28,007 bases of DNA from DATKXO01 sp035528995 (GTDB lineage: Bacteria > Planctomycetota > Phycisphaerae > UBA1845): the NCBI GenBank assembly GCA_035528995.1, contig DATKXO010000172.1, positions 1 to 28,007 of the forward strand, in the 5' to 3' direction. The notes beneath the pieces are model-generated. The model had not been told where the DNA came from, did no database searches, and saw only the letters and a program-made list of their open reading frames with translations. Below, piece after piece: positions 17,901 to 25,655 of this stretch. The translations under genes were made by a program, and so were the position numbers. Numbering within the stretch: position 1 is the stretch's first letter; every line of letters starts with the position of its first letter.

Positions 17901-18118
17901 ACGAGTTGCCGCACCGCGACGCCGTCACGGTCAACCTCGACTATCAGCAGATGGGCGTGGGCGGTGACGACAGTTGGGGGGCCCGTCCGCATGCCGAGTG
18001 GACGCTGCCCGCGCGGGCGTACAGTTACCGTTTTCGGCTGACACCGATTCCCGGGAAGGGGGCATCCCTGTCGGAGCTGGGCAGGCGGTCGCTCCCCGAA
18101 TCGATCACCAGAAGATGA
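14906..18118 (+). CDS. Exported beta-galactosidase, glycoside hydrolase family 2
   Basis: A 1070-aa LacZ-type enzyme. An N-terminal signal peptide (MTFKVRRALVAALAGALLAA, cleaved near AEG) sends it to the periplasm, unlike E. coli LacZ. The GH2 sugar-binding, Ig-like, TIM-barrel, linker and small-chain domains follow in the LacZ order. The acid/base is Glu484 (SLGNEAGDG) and the nucleophile Glu553 (IMCEYAHAMGN); RTSHYPD, DEANIESHG and GGFIWDWADQGL are the usual active-site segments. The final domain has MTWCGRGPHETYWDRK and NKTDVRWAAL, typical of the beta-galactosidase small chain. It releases terminal beta-galactose. The ATG at 14906 is preceded by GGGAG with 8 bases between; an in-frame ATG at 14846, inside the symporter gene, would give a poorer signal peptide. 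The last 14 bases overlap the convergent second symporter gene. Confidence 0.92.
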   Translation: MTFKVRRALVAALAGALLAAQHAEGGVNDWENPAVVGRNKEPAHCTLVPYADIGAATRGTRAKSPFLKLLNGKWKFHWVAKPADRPMEFYKTSFNVSGWNEIAVPGNWQLQGYGRPQYLNQAYTFPPDPPHIPHDDNPVGSYRTDFDIPDEWTGRQVFVHFDGVKSAFYVWINGRQVGYSQGGMTPAEFDITRFVTRGKNTLAAEVYCWSDGSYLECQDMWRLAGIYRDVYLFSTPVVRLRDFFARCDLDEEYRDATLHVTASVRNYTGRAAGAHSVAVTLLDERGKPVGEGPLMSGRVAEIAPRTDGVVEMQARVVNPAKWTAETPNLYVLLLELSDAEGRVVEVERCNFGFREVELKGGQLLVNGRAILLKGVNRHEHDPDHGRAIPLSRMVQDVKLLKQNNINAVRTSHYPDDPKWYDLCDRYGIYLVDEANIESHGMGYDPDRTLGTRPEWKEAHLDRTVRMVERDKNHPAVIIWSLGNEAGDGVNFEATSAWVRGRDASRPVHYERAMDYGNHTARAHTDIVCPMYTHVDWLLEYARKRMDRPLIMCEYAHAMGNSVGNLQKYWDAIEAHKHLQGGFIWDWADQGLRKPARPGRENGEPVTYWAYGGDFGDTPNDGNFCCNGLVQPDRRPNPSLYEVRKVYQYIKTTPVDLVAGKVRIRNAYDFAGLDFVDASWELAADGEVLQSGTLPRLALPAQQEQEVAVPFRKFEPRAGTEYWLTIRFALAADTLWAARGHVVAWDQFRMPFDVPPAGQVDVATMSPVVLRESEQAVNVLGEAFELVVGKTSGAIESFTVDGKHLVSGPLVPNFWRVPTDNDVGNRMPERQGVWKQAGPKRTVNRVTAEQIEPQVVRITVEGALPAGDSGYRCTYTVYGSGDVVVECDIKPADGLPDLPRMGMQMRVPGEFDTMTWCGRGPHETYWDRKTGAAVGVYSGPVAEQVHPYVRPQETGNKTDVRWAALTNDDGVGLLAVGMPLLNVSAWPFTMEDLEAADHPYELPHRDAVTVNLDYQQMGVGGDDSWGARPHAEWTLPARAYSYRFRLTPIPGKGASLSELGRRSLPESITRR

Positions 18119-19856
18119 TGTACAGCGCGACGGTGGCCACGACGATCAGCGTTCCCAGCAGGTAGGATTTCGGGTGGACCGTCGTGTCCAGTCGCGAGGT
18201 GGGGTACTCGATCGGGCTGGTCCGCGGCCGGGCCAGTGTGATCAGAACCATGATGACGGCCAGCACCGCGAAGACCAGCCCCATGTGGTGCAGGAAGGCC
18301 CACCCGCTGAAGTTGTATAACACGCCGAGGACGCCTTCGGGAATGCGGACCACCGTCGAGCCGTCGGGTTGCTCGATCGCGCAGGCGCTGTCCATGATCC
18401 ACTTGGGCACGCGGCAGATTGCGTAGAGGACCGGTCCCAGGAGCAGGGCGGTCCTGCCGGCGGCGGCCGGCGCCTTGCGGATGATCAGGCCCACCAGAAA
18501 CGCGGCCACGATGCCGGGTGAGATGAAGCCCCAGATCTCCTGGATGTAGTTGAACACGCCTCGGAAGCCGCTGATCACCGGCGCCCACAGGCAGGCGATG
18601 ATGACGATGGCCGCGGTGGCGACTCGGCCGATCCGCACCTGCTGCTTTGCGGTGGCGTCCTTTTTGACGTATCTGGTGTACAGGTCGATGGTGAAGATGG
18701 TGGACGCCGAGTTGAGCCCCGAGTTGAAGGAGCTCATGACCGCGCCGGCCAGAGCGGCCAGCATGACGCCCCGCAGCAACGGGGGCATGACCTGGGCGAT
18801 CATGTGCGGGTAGGCCAGCTCGCCGGCCTTGTCCACGTTGCCGCCCGCCCTGGCCAGAACCGCGTCGCCGAAGAGTTGGAACGCCATGATGCCCGGCATG
18901 ACGATGATGAAGGGGATGAGCAGCTTGAACACGCAGGCTAGGTAGATGCCTTTCTGGCCCTGGGCCAGGCTCCGGGCGGCCAGAGTGCGCTGGGTGATGA
19001 ACTGATTGAGCCCCCAGTAGAAGAGGTTGGGAATCCAGAGGCCGCCGACGAACACGGCCAGCCAGGGGACGTCCGGGTCGTTCCAGGGCAGGACGACGTG
19101 GAGCTTGTCGGCGTTGGCCCGGGTGAACTCGCTCCAACCGCGCCAGAGGCTGCCGCCGGCGACGCCTCCGCCGTCGACGAGTGTTCCGCCTCCGGTCAGC
19201 TTCAAAGCCAGGTAGAGGACGATGCCCCCGCCCAGCAGCAGGGCGCCGCCCTGGATCAGATCGGACCAGACGACGGCCTTGAGCCCGCCGTAGATCGTGT
19301 AGGCGGCGGCGATGACGCCGATGCCCCATATGCCGCCGATGGTGGCCCACTTGACGGCCTGGTCCTGGTCCATGCCGTAGCGGTCGACCAGCATTTGCGG
19401 GAAGTCGAACACGCCGTTGAGGCCCTTGGCGCCGCTGTAGAGGACGGTGGCCAGAAAGACGATGACGTAGGCGACCATCAGGTAGGTGGCCATGATGGTG
19501 CGCGTGCCCTTGTCGTAGCGATACTCCAGGAACTCGGGCATGGTGTAAATGCCGACCTTGAGGAACTTGGGCAGCAGCCACCAGGCGACGATGACCAGGG
19601 TGATGGCGCTCATCCACTCGTAGGAGGCGATCGCCAGACCGACCCGCCCGAAGGCCGAACCGGCCATGCCCACGAAATGCTCGGTCGAGATGTTGGAGGC
19701 GATCAGGGAGAAGCCGATCAGCCACCAGCTCAGGGTTCGGCCGGCCAGGAAGTAGTCCTCGGAACTCTCCTCCCTGCGTGAGGCATAGAGCGACACGCCG
19801 ACGACCAGGGCGACGAAGGCGACGAAAGTGGTGACGTCAAACGGTGTCAGCTCCAC
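18105..19856 (-). CDS. Sodium/sugar symporter, SSS family (vSGLT-like)
   Basis: A 583-aa membrane protein with about 14 transmembrane segments. It has the SGLT signatures: DYFLAGRTLSWWLIGFSLIASN at residues about 34-55, SWWLIGFSLIASNISTEHFVG in the first unwound helix, YTIYGGLKAVVWSDLIQ, and SSFNSGLNSASTIFTIDLY, which carries the Na2-site serines. This is closer to bacterial galactose/glucose symporters than the upstream SSS gene is. It starts with GTG, supported by an ideal AAGGAGG 7 bases upstream. It is the third gene of a minus-strand cluster (GH109, GH27, symporter) with a 55-base gap to GH27, so it likely imports galactose and/or GalNAc freed by those enzymes (inference). Its 3' end overlaps the convergent beta-galactosidase gene by 14 bases. 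Confidence 0.92.
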   Translation of the reverse strand: MELTPFDVTTFVAFVALVVGVSLYASRREESSEDYFLAGRTLSWWLIGFSLIASNISTEHFVGMAGSAFGRVGLAIASYEWMSAITLVIVAWWLLPKFLKVGIYTMPEFLEYRYDKGTRTIMATYLMVAYVIVFLATVLYSGAKGLNGVFDFPQMLVDRYGMDQDQAVKWATIGGIWGIGVIAAAYTIYGGLKAVVWSDLIQGGALLLGGGIVLYLALKLTGGGTLVDGGGVAGGSLWRGWSEFTRANADKLHVVLPWNDPDVPWLAVFVGGLWIPNLFYWGLNQFITQRTLAARSLAQGQKGIYLACVFKLLIPFIIVMPGIMAFQLFGDAVLARAGGNVDKAGELAYPHMIAQVMPPLLRGVMLAALAGAVMSSFNSGLNSASTIFTIDLYTRYVKKDATAKQQVRIGRVATAAIVIIACLWAPVISGFRGVFNYIQEIWGFISPGIVAAFLVGLIIRKAPAAAGRTALLLGPVLYAICRVPKWIMDSACAIEQPDGSTVVRIPEGVLGVLYNFSGWAFLHHMGLVFAVLAVIMVLITLARPRTSPIEYPTSRLDTTVHPKSYLLGTLIVVATVALYIIFW

Positions 19857-19911
19857 GTCGGGTCCTCCTTACTCCGGTCGCGCCGATCCATTGGCTGCGC
19901 GCGCGTCGAGG

Positions 19912-21984
19912 TCAATCTTGCGCCGAGCTGCCGATCTTGAGCAGAACCGCGCCGTGGCGCGGCAACAGCGTGGAGTACGTCCCGTCGAACCAGCCCAGGT
20001 CCCGGCGCAGCCAGAGATCGCGCACCGGCTGCGGCCCCTGAAGCCCCAGGTCACTCCAGCTCGCGGTCACGGTGTCCTCGCCTCGCCCGCGGTTGAAGAG
20101 GCCGACGGCGATGGTCCCGTCCGCCAGGGGCCTGGCCCAGACCTCACGCGTGTCCTCCACGGCCACACGGCGGGCCTGCTTGCCCAGCGGGTCCTGGTTG
20201 ACCTCGAGCACCTCGGCGTTGGTCAGGATTGCGAGCGTGAAATCGTCGAGCTGCGAGAGATCGCAGCCGATCAGCAGCGGCGAGGCGAGCAGCGACCAGA
20301 GGGTCATGTGAGTGACCTGTTCGTTTTTGGTGAGCCGGCTGGCGTGCAGTTCGGGTCCCCAACCGACCTGGCCGACAACGAGCATGTCCGGATCGTTCCA
20401 GTGGCCGGGGGTGGCGTACACATCGAGCCCGGTCTGCCCGAAGCCGATTTGCGACATGTTGGACCAGGCGTCGTTGATGTCGCCGGTGGTGCGCCAGTAG
20501 TTGCCGCCGACGTCGGCTCCCCAGGCGGACACGTTGCCCATGCCGTACTGGCACAGGCTGTAGACGATGTCACGTCCACAATCGTCGAGGGCCGCTCGCA
20601 TGACCTCGTAGGGTTTGCGGAGTTCCGGTTCGCTGTCGTCCGCGGCGATGTCGCCGTAGGAGCACCAGTCGTACTTGACCAGGTCGATGCCCCACTCGGC
20701 GTAGGTCTGCGCGTCGAGGGCTTCGTGCTCGTAGCTGCCCTCGTAGCCGGCACAGGTCTTCGGTCCCGGCGACGAGTAGATGCCGAGTTTGAGCCCCTTG
20801 CCGTGCACGTAGTCCGCCAGGGCCTTCATGTCGGGGAACTTCTCGTTGGTCCGGATTCGCCCGTCGGCGTCGCGCTCGCCCTCCCAGGCGTCGTCGATGT
20901 TGATGTACCGGTAGCCGTGGGCGGCCAGCCCGCTGTCGACCATCCAGTCCGCCGCGGCCCGCACCTTGGCATCATCGACCGAGGTTCCCCACACGTTCCA
21001 CGAGTTCCAGCCCATCGGCGGGGTCAGGGCCAGCTTGTGTTCGCCGCCGACGATGGTCAGTGTGGACGCGGCCGTCCCCTGCCCGCCGGTGGCCGTCAGT
21101 TGCACCTCCGTCGTGCCGGCCGACGCGAGCGAGCCGGTGACGATTCCGGTATCCGGATCGAGCGTCAGTCCGTCGGGCAGGTTCTGTGCGGCGAATCGCA
21201 AAGGCCCGGCGCCGGTCGCCGGAATGCGGAAGAGGAACGGCGCCCCGGGCGTCGCACCGGTGATCCGCGGCGCGTGGATGGCCGGTTCCGGCGAGGTGTC
21301 CAGTGCGATCTGCGGGTCGGGGCCGGGCGGCGGGGCGACGGCCACCGGTTGCTCCGTTGCTCCAGGGGCCAGCCGGAGCATCGCTCCCGCCCAGTCGGCG
21401 TGGTCGTAGTTGATGTCATCGCCGCCGTCCTCGACCACGAGCGTCATCTGTCGGGCGCCGATCAGATCGACGCCGACGTTCACCGGCGGGTCGCCGCCTC
21501 GAAGGACGGGCGTGCGGTGGCGTTCCTGTCCGTCCACGAAGACGACAAAGACGACCGAGCCGACGCCGGCCGTCTCATCATCGACGCCCACGATCGCTCG
21601 GAACTGCCTGGCGGCGCCCTTGAGGTCGATGACCATCTCGCTGAAGGCGTGCGTGCCGATGCCGTGTTCGTAGACCAGGCCGCCGAGGGTCAACGGATTG
21701 TCATCCACCGATCGGCCGGCCTGCGGCTCGCCCCAGCCCTGGTCGATTCCCGCGAGGTCCAGCGCCTCGATCCAGATGCTGTTGGGCGGCAACTGGAGCC
21801 GGGCTCGCGGGCGCTGCACGGTCTGCCCTCGGGAAGGCGCAAGCACTGCGCATCCGCTGCCGATCAGTCCGGTGGCCAGCAGCGCCAGCGCGAAGGCGAT
21901 GGCGGGGTTCGCCCGCCGTGACGTTCGCAGTGCGTAATTGAACGTCCTTTCCCGCACCTGAACGGCCAAGTCAGTCTTGTTCAT
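19912..21984 (-). CDS. Exported alpha-galactosidase, glycoside hydrolase family 27, with NPCBM and Ig-like domains
   Basis: A 690-aa envelope protein. A long basic N-terminus and hydrophobic segment end at GSGC (Cys45), a non-standard lipobox, so it may be a lipoprotein or simply exported. An NPCBM-type carbohydrate-binding domain (about 70-190: YEHGIGTHAFSEMVIDL, FVVFVDGQ) is followed by a He_PIG-like Ig domain (about 230-295: LPDGLTLDPDTGIVTG). The GH27 TIM barrel opens with LTPPMGWNSWN. Its nucleophile is Asp439 (LVKYDWC) and its acid/base Asp531 (GHWNDPDML). The C-terminal beta domain is complete. GH27 enzymes remove alpha-linked galactose or, in some members, alpha-GalNAc; the specificity loop cannot be assigned by eye. 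I use the ATG at 21984; the ATG at 22017 lacks a ribosome binding site. It lies 85 bases behind the GH109-like gene and 55 before the symporter gene. Confidence 0.9.
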   Translation of the reverse strand: MNKTDLAVQVRERTFNYALRTSRRANPAIAFALALLATGLIGSGCAVLAPSRGQTVQRPRARLQLPPNSIWIEALDLAGIDQGWGEPQAGRSVDDNPLTLGGLVYEHGIGTHAFSEMVIDLKGAARQFRAIVGVDDETAGVGSVVFVVFVDGQERHRTPVLRGGDPPVNVGVDLIGARQMTLVVEDGGDDINYDHADWAGAMLRLAPGATEQPVAVAPPPGPDPQIALDTSPEPAIHAPRITGATPGAPFLFRIPATGAGPLRFAAQNLPDGLTLDPDTGIVTGSLASAGTTEVQLTATGGQGTAASTLTIVGGEHKLALTPPMGWNSWNVWGTSVDDAKVRAAADWMVDSGLAAHGYRYINIDDAWEGERDADGRIRTNEKFPDMKALADYVHGKGLKLGIYSSPGPKTCAGYEGSYEHEALDAQTYAEWGIDLVKYDWCSYGDIAADDSEPELRKPYEVMRAALDDCGRDIVYSLCQYGMGNVSAWGADVGGNYWRTTGDINDAWSNMSQIGFGQTGLDVYATPGHWNDPDMLVVGQVGWGPELHASRLTKNEQVTHMTLWSLLASPLLIGCDLSQLDDFTLAILTNAEVLEVNQDPLGKQARRVAVEDTREVWARPLADGTIAVGLFNRGRGEDTVTASWSDLGLQGPQPVRDLWLRRDLGWFDGTYSTLLPRHGAVLLKIGSSAQD

Positions 21985-22069
21985 GGGTCGTCTCTCGGTT
22001 TTCGGGTCCGTCGGCATACGAGAGCACGGCGCTGACGAGGGCCCGAACGTCCCCGGTCCCCGTCGGCGG

Positions 22070-23455
22070 TTATGCTCCCACGATGCCGAGCGGAGCGTTG
22101 GTCTTCCATCGACCGCGGGTGAAGTCGGGCACGTCCACCGAGCGGCTGCGATTCGCGACTGACCGCTCGGTCAGCTCCGAGATGGCGCTCCAGGCGGCCG
22201 CGTCGTACACGTCCATGTCCATCGGCGATCCTTCGCGCAGGCACTGCACCAGCCGGTAGTCCTCGATGAAGTCCATGCTGCCGTGTATGGCGTGCTCGCC
22301 TTTGCCGGCCAGGGTCTTCCACAGCGGGTGCTCGTACTCGTCGAGGTAGCCGTCGATGGGCTCCCACTGATGGGCGGGGCTCTTGCCCTCGATGTGAATC
22401 CGATCCGGGTAGCCCGAGAAGATGCCCTTGGTGCCCTGCACGAGGTTGATGCGGCTGTACGGCCGGGGCGAGTTGCAGTCGTGGACCAGGTAGATGGTGC
22501 GCCCGTTGACCGTGCGGATCAGCGTCGCGTTGACGTCACCCAGGGCGTATTTCTGCGTGGCCCGCGGGGCGTCGGCGCCGAAGTGCTCCGCGGCGTAGAG
22601 GCCGAGCCCTCTGGCGTTGCTGCTCATGGACACCAGATAGTCGAACCGATCGCCGCGGTTGACGTTCATGCACTGGGCGACCGGGCCGAGGCCGTGCGTC
22701 GGGTAGAGGTTGCCGTCGCGCCGGATGGAGTGGTCCAGCCGCCAGAGCCCTTCGCCCTCGTTCGAGAACTTGATGGCCCGCAGGTCGTGCAGGTAGCCGC
22801 ACTCGCCGTGCAGCACCTCGCCCAGCACGCCCTTGCGGACCATGTTGAGCACCATCATCTCGCTGCGGCTGTAGCAGCAGTTCTCCATCATGACGCAATG
22901 CTTGTCGAGCTTCTCGGCCGTCTCGACCAGTTGCCAGCACTCGTCGAGGGTGACGGCCGCGGGGACCTCGGTGGCCGCGTGTTTGCCGGCGTGCATGGCC
23001 GCGAGGCAGACCGGGACGTGCCATCGCCAGGGTGTGGCCGTGAAGACCAGGTCCAGGTCCTCCTGCTGGCACATGCGTTTGAAGTCGGTGTCGCCTTTGG
23101 AATAGCCCGTGGGTTTAGGTTGACCGGCCTGTTGGACCCAACTCTGAATGCGGGCCACTTTGTCGTCGACGATGTCGCAGACGGCCCGGATTTCCACACC
23201 TTCGATCTCGAGGAAGTTCCTGACGTGGGCCGAGCCCATGGAGCCGACGCCGACGAACCCGATGCGAACACGGTCGATCGGCAGTGCGGCGAGGGGTCCG
23301 GCCGGTGCCGGCCCGATCCTGCGCCCGGCGGTCGCACAGCCGACCAGCCTGGTGCCAGCGAGTGCGACGCCGACACCGGCCAGCGTGCCCGCCTTCAGGA
23401 AATCTCTTCGACTGGGTTCGCGACGGGGGTGTTCGGGTGTGCCTGGATCGCTCAT
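22070..23455 (-). CDS. Tat-exported Gfo/Idh/MocA-fold glycosidase, probable alpha-N-acetylgalactosaminidase (GH109)
   Basis: A 461-aa protein with a twin-arginine signal (SRRDFLK, residues 15-21) and a lipobox LVGC (Cys40), so probably a Tat-exported lipoprotein. The Rossmann fold has RIGFVGVGSMGSAHVRN near residue 63 for NAD binding. Further segments, ATPWRWHVPVCLAAMHAGKH, MMENCCYSRSE and GNLYPTHGLGPVAQC followed by NRGDRFDYLVSMSS, match what I recall of GH109 enzymes, which use bound NAD+ and a transient oxidation to cleave alpha-GalNAc, for example from blood group A antigen. His254 in THGLGP would be the family's catalytic histidine. A plain sugar oxidoreductase is the alternative. GGGAGG before the ATG fixes the start. 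It heads the operon GH109-GH27-symporter and diverges from the nucleotidyltransferase-kinase genes. Confidence 0.85.
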   Translation of the reverse strand: MSDPGTPEHPRREPSRRDFLKAGTLAGVGVALAGTRLVGCATAGRRIGPAPAGPLAALPIDRVRIGFVGVGSMGSAHVRNFLEIEGVEIRAVCDIVDDKVARIQSWVQQAGQPKPTGYSKGDTDFKRMCQQEDLDLVFTATPWRWHVPVCLAAMHAGKHAATEVPAAVTLDECWQLVETAEKLDKHCVMMENCCYSRSEMMVLNMVRKGVLGEVLHGECGYLHDLRAIKFSNEGEGLWRLDHSIRRDGNLYPTHGLGPVAQCMNVNRGDRFDYLVSMSSNARGLGLYAAEHFGADAPRATQKYALGDVNATLIRTVNGRTIYLVHDCNSPRPYSRINLVQGTKGIFSGYPDRIHIEGKSPAHQWEPIDGYLDEYEHPLWKTLAGKGEHAIHGSMDFIEDYRLVQCLREGSPMDMDVYDAAAWSAISELTERSVANRSRSVDVPDFTRGRWKTNAPLGIVGA

Positions 23456-23576
23456 CTTGTCCTCCCTTCAACGACGGTTGTGCGCCGCCATGTATCGTGT
23501 GAACGTAGCGGGCAGTATACTGGCACGGAATTGCATCGTCGAAAGTGCGTTGCACGGAGGGCGCGCCCGCGCAGGC
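23456..23576. promoter_or_regulatory. Divergent promoter between the GH109 operon and the nucleotidyltransferase-kinase operon
   Basis: A palindromic AGTATACT (23514-23521) sits near the middle. TATACT can be read on either strand as a -10 element, so both operons could be driven from overlapping promoters. No good -35 match is apparent on either strand. The location predicts co-regulation of hydrolases and cytoplasmic sugar activation. Confidence 0.4.
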
Positions 23577-24500
23577 ATGGCAGCGGATACGACAAAGCCC
23601 ACTCTGGTGATCCTGGCCGCCGGCCTGGGACGACGATACGGCGGGCTCAAACAACTGGTGCCGGTGGGTCCGGGCGGCGCGACGATGATCGAGTACGCGG
23701 TGTACGACGCCCGCCAGGCAGGTTTCGGACGGGTCGTGCTCGTCGTTCATCCGGAAAGCGAGGTCGGGCTGCGAGCTTCACTGGGCCGGCGGCTCGAAAA
23801 GCACGTTTCGGTAACGTATGCCCTGCAACGTCCGGATGACCTGCCGGACGGGGTCGCGCTGTCGTCGGACCGGGCGAAGCCCTGGGGAACCGGGCATGCG
23901 GTGCTGGCTGCGCGCGATGTCGTTCACGGTCCGTTTGCGGTGGTGAACGCGGACGATTTTTACGGGGCCGACGCGTACGCCGCGTTGGGCGGCTTTCTGC
24001 GACAGAAGCCGGCACTAGGCGTGCCGACTTATGCCATGGTTGCCTATGCCCTGGGCGAAACGCTGGCCGACACCGGGGCCGTGGCGCGGGCCATCTGCCG
24101 AGTTGCGCCGGACGGCCGGCTGCAGGAGATCGAGGAGGTCTTCGGAATCGAGAAGCACGGCCCGGACGGGCGGTTTGTGGACGAAGGAGGCGAAACGCGT
24201 TTTGTCGGCGGTGACACGCCGGTGTCCATGAACATGTGGGGATTCACGCCGGCCGTGTTCGACCAGTTGGCCGACGGGTTCCGGGGTTTCCTGCGGAAAC
24301 CCCGGCGGTCGAGCGAGGCCGAGTTTCTCATTCCGACCGTTGTCAACGATCTGATCCGCGCGGGGACCGCCCGGGTGACGGTCCTGCCGGGCGGCGGGCC
24401 CTGGTGCGGGATGACCAATCCGCAGGATAAGGAGCGGGTCACCGGACTGATCCGCGAATGGGTGGCCCAGGGGAGGTATCCAGAGAAGCTGTGGGATTGA
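23577..24500 (+). CDS. Sugar-1-phosphate nucleotidyltransferase
   Basis: A 307-aa cytoplasmic enzyme of the NTP_transferase fold. The nucleotide-binding signature VILAAGLGRRYGGLKQLVPV covers residues 11-30 with Lys25 following the loop, and the metal-binding pair is seen in VVNADDFYG (Asp126, Asp127). A GTGHAVLAA segment binds the sugar-nucleotide base and MNMWGFTP supports the sugar side. It should join NTP and a sugar-1-phosphate to give NDP-sugar and pyrophosphate. The next gene, a NahK-like kinase that makes HexNAc-1-phosphate, starts within its last bases, so the likely substrate is GalNAc-1-P and/or GlcNAc-1-P (inference from coupling). The ATG at 23577 is preferred; the in-frame sequence upstream runs through the divergent promoter region and into the GH109 gene. 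No clear ribosome binding site beyond GGAGGG some 15 bases before. Confidence 0.87.
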   Translation: MAADTTKPTLVILAAGLGRRYGGLKQLVPVGPGGATMIEYAVYDARQAGFGRVVLVVHPESEVGLRASLGRRLEKHVSVTYALQRPDDLPDGVALSSDRAKPWGTGHAVLAARDVVHGPFAVVNADDFYGADAYAALGGFLRQKPALGVPTYAMVAYALGETLADTGAVARAICRVAPDGRLQEIEEVFGIEKHGPDGRFVDEGGETRFVGGDTPVSMNMWGFTPAVFDQLADGFRGFLRKPRRSSEAEFLIPTVVNDLIRAGTARVTVLPGGGPWCGMTNPQDKERVTGLIREWVAQGRYPEKLWD

Positions 24501-25600
24501 CCGGCCGTGCTGCTATCGAAGCGGTTGTGGGGCACTTCGCCCTCAGCGGAGAACTCCTGGCGGTCGAGCCGTGTGAAGGGGGGCACATCAACGAGTCGCA
24601 CCTGCTGACCTGTCGGCGGTCCGGCGGGACCGTGCGTCTGCTTCTGCAACGAATTAACGACGCGGTCTTCTCCTCGCCGTCACTGGTCATGGAGAACATT
24701 GAACGAGTCACGGCCCATCTTGCCCAACGCCTGCACGCGCAGGGCGCGGCCGACGTCGATCGACGGGTTCTGACGCTCGTGCCGACGGACGAGGGGCGGC
24801 CGTTCCATTGCGACGACGCGGGATCGTGCTGGCGGATATACCGGTTTATCGAAGGCACGCATGCCCGGCAGATCGTCGAAACTCCCGGGCAGGCTGAAGC
24901 GGCCGCTCGGGCGTTCGGTGCGTTTCAACGCCTGCTGGCCGATTTTCCCGGCCCGCGGCTGCACGAGACGATCCCCGGTTTTCACGATACGCCGAAGCGA
25001 TTCGCGGCGTTGGAGCGTGCGGTCGAAACCGACCGGTTGAATCGTGCCGCCGAGGCCTCGGCCGAGATCGAGTTCGCTTTCAGCCGGCGGTCGATGGCGA
25101 GCGCGCTGCTGGATCTTCAGGGGTCCGGCGAGATTCCCGAGCGCGTAGTGCACAACGACGCCAAGGTCAGCAACGTACTGCTGGACGATTCGAGCGGTGA
25201 AGCGCTGTGCGTGACGGACCTGGACACGGTCATGCCCGGGACGGTGCTCTACGACTTCGGCGATATGGTCCGCTCTATGACGAGCGGAGCGGCTGAAGAC
25301 GAGCCGAATCCGTCCGGGGTCGCGCTGCGCATGCCGCTGTTCGAGGCGCTGGTGCGCGGCTATCTCGATGCGGCCGGTCCGTTCCTCACCGCGGCGGAGC
25401 GGCGGCATCTGGTGCCAGCCGGCAAGTTGATCACGCTCGAACAGGGCGTGCGGTTTCTGACGGACTTCCTCGATGGTGATACCTATTACAAGACGAATCG
25501 TCCCGGGCACAATCTCGACCGCTGCCGGACACAGTTAAAATTGGTCGAGTCGATCGTCCGCCGGGAAGCGCGGATGAGGGAATTCATCGAACGGTACTGA
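24491..25600 (+). CDS. NahK-like N-acetylhexosamine 1-kinase (aminoglycoside phosphotransferase fold)
   Basis: About 369 aa, cytoplasmic. It matches the pattern I know from Bifidobacterium NahK, which phosphorylates GlcNAc and GalNAc at the anomeric carbon. The visible pieces are GGHINESHL, LLLQRINDAVF, VMENIERV, WRIYRFIEGTHAR, TIPGFHDTPKRF and the catalytic VHNDAKVSNVLLD (His221, Asp223). The metal-binding segment CVTDLDTVMPGTVLYDFGD has Asp243 and Asp245. FLDGDTYYKTNRPGHNLDR and QLKLVESIV close the protein. The start is uncertain: an ATG at 24458 lies 43 bases inside the nucleotidyltransferase gene, while GTG 24491 or TTG 24497 match the family's usual beginning; GGGGAGG lies at 24470-24476. 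In all cases the genes overlap, so kinase and nucleotidyltransferase are translationally coupled and probably act in sequence. Confidence 0.88.
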   Translation: MGLTGRAAIEAVVGHFALSGELLAVEPCEGGHINESHLLTCRRSGGTVRLLLQRINDAVFSSPSLVMENIERVTAHLAQRLHAQGAADVDRRVLTLVPTDEGRPFHCDDAGSCWRIYRFIEGTHARQIVETPGQAEAAARAFGAFQRLLADFPGPRLHETIPGFHDTPKRFAALERAVETDRLNRAAEASAEIEFAFSRRSMASALLDLQGSGEIPERVVHNDAKVSNVLLDDSSGEALCVTDLDTVMPGTVLYDFGDMVRSMTSGAAEDEPNPSGVALRMPLFEALVRGYLDAAGPFLTAAERRHLVPAGKLITLEQGVRFLTDFLDGDTYYKTNRPGHNLDRCRTQLKLVESIVRREARMREFIERY

Positions 25601-25655
25601 TCCCGCTCTGTTGTTGAGGGGCATACTGTCTGCTGGAGTTGAGGAGGCGCGAGTA

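Noticed and set aside
16100..17992. Long minus-strand frame of 630 codons
   Set aside because: Antisense shadow of the GH2 beta-galactosidase, whose catalytic motifs are on the plus strand.
19828..21921. Long plus-strand frame of 697 codons
   Set aside because: Antisense shadow of the GH27 gene; low-complexity Val/Asp/Arg-rich product.
22283..23839. Plus-strand frame of 518 codons
   Set aside because: Antisense to the GH109-like gene and then out of frame with the nucleotidyltransferase gene; no domain.
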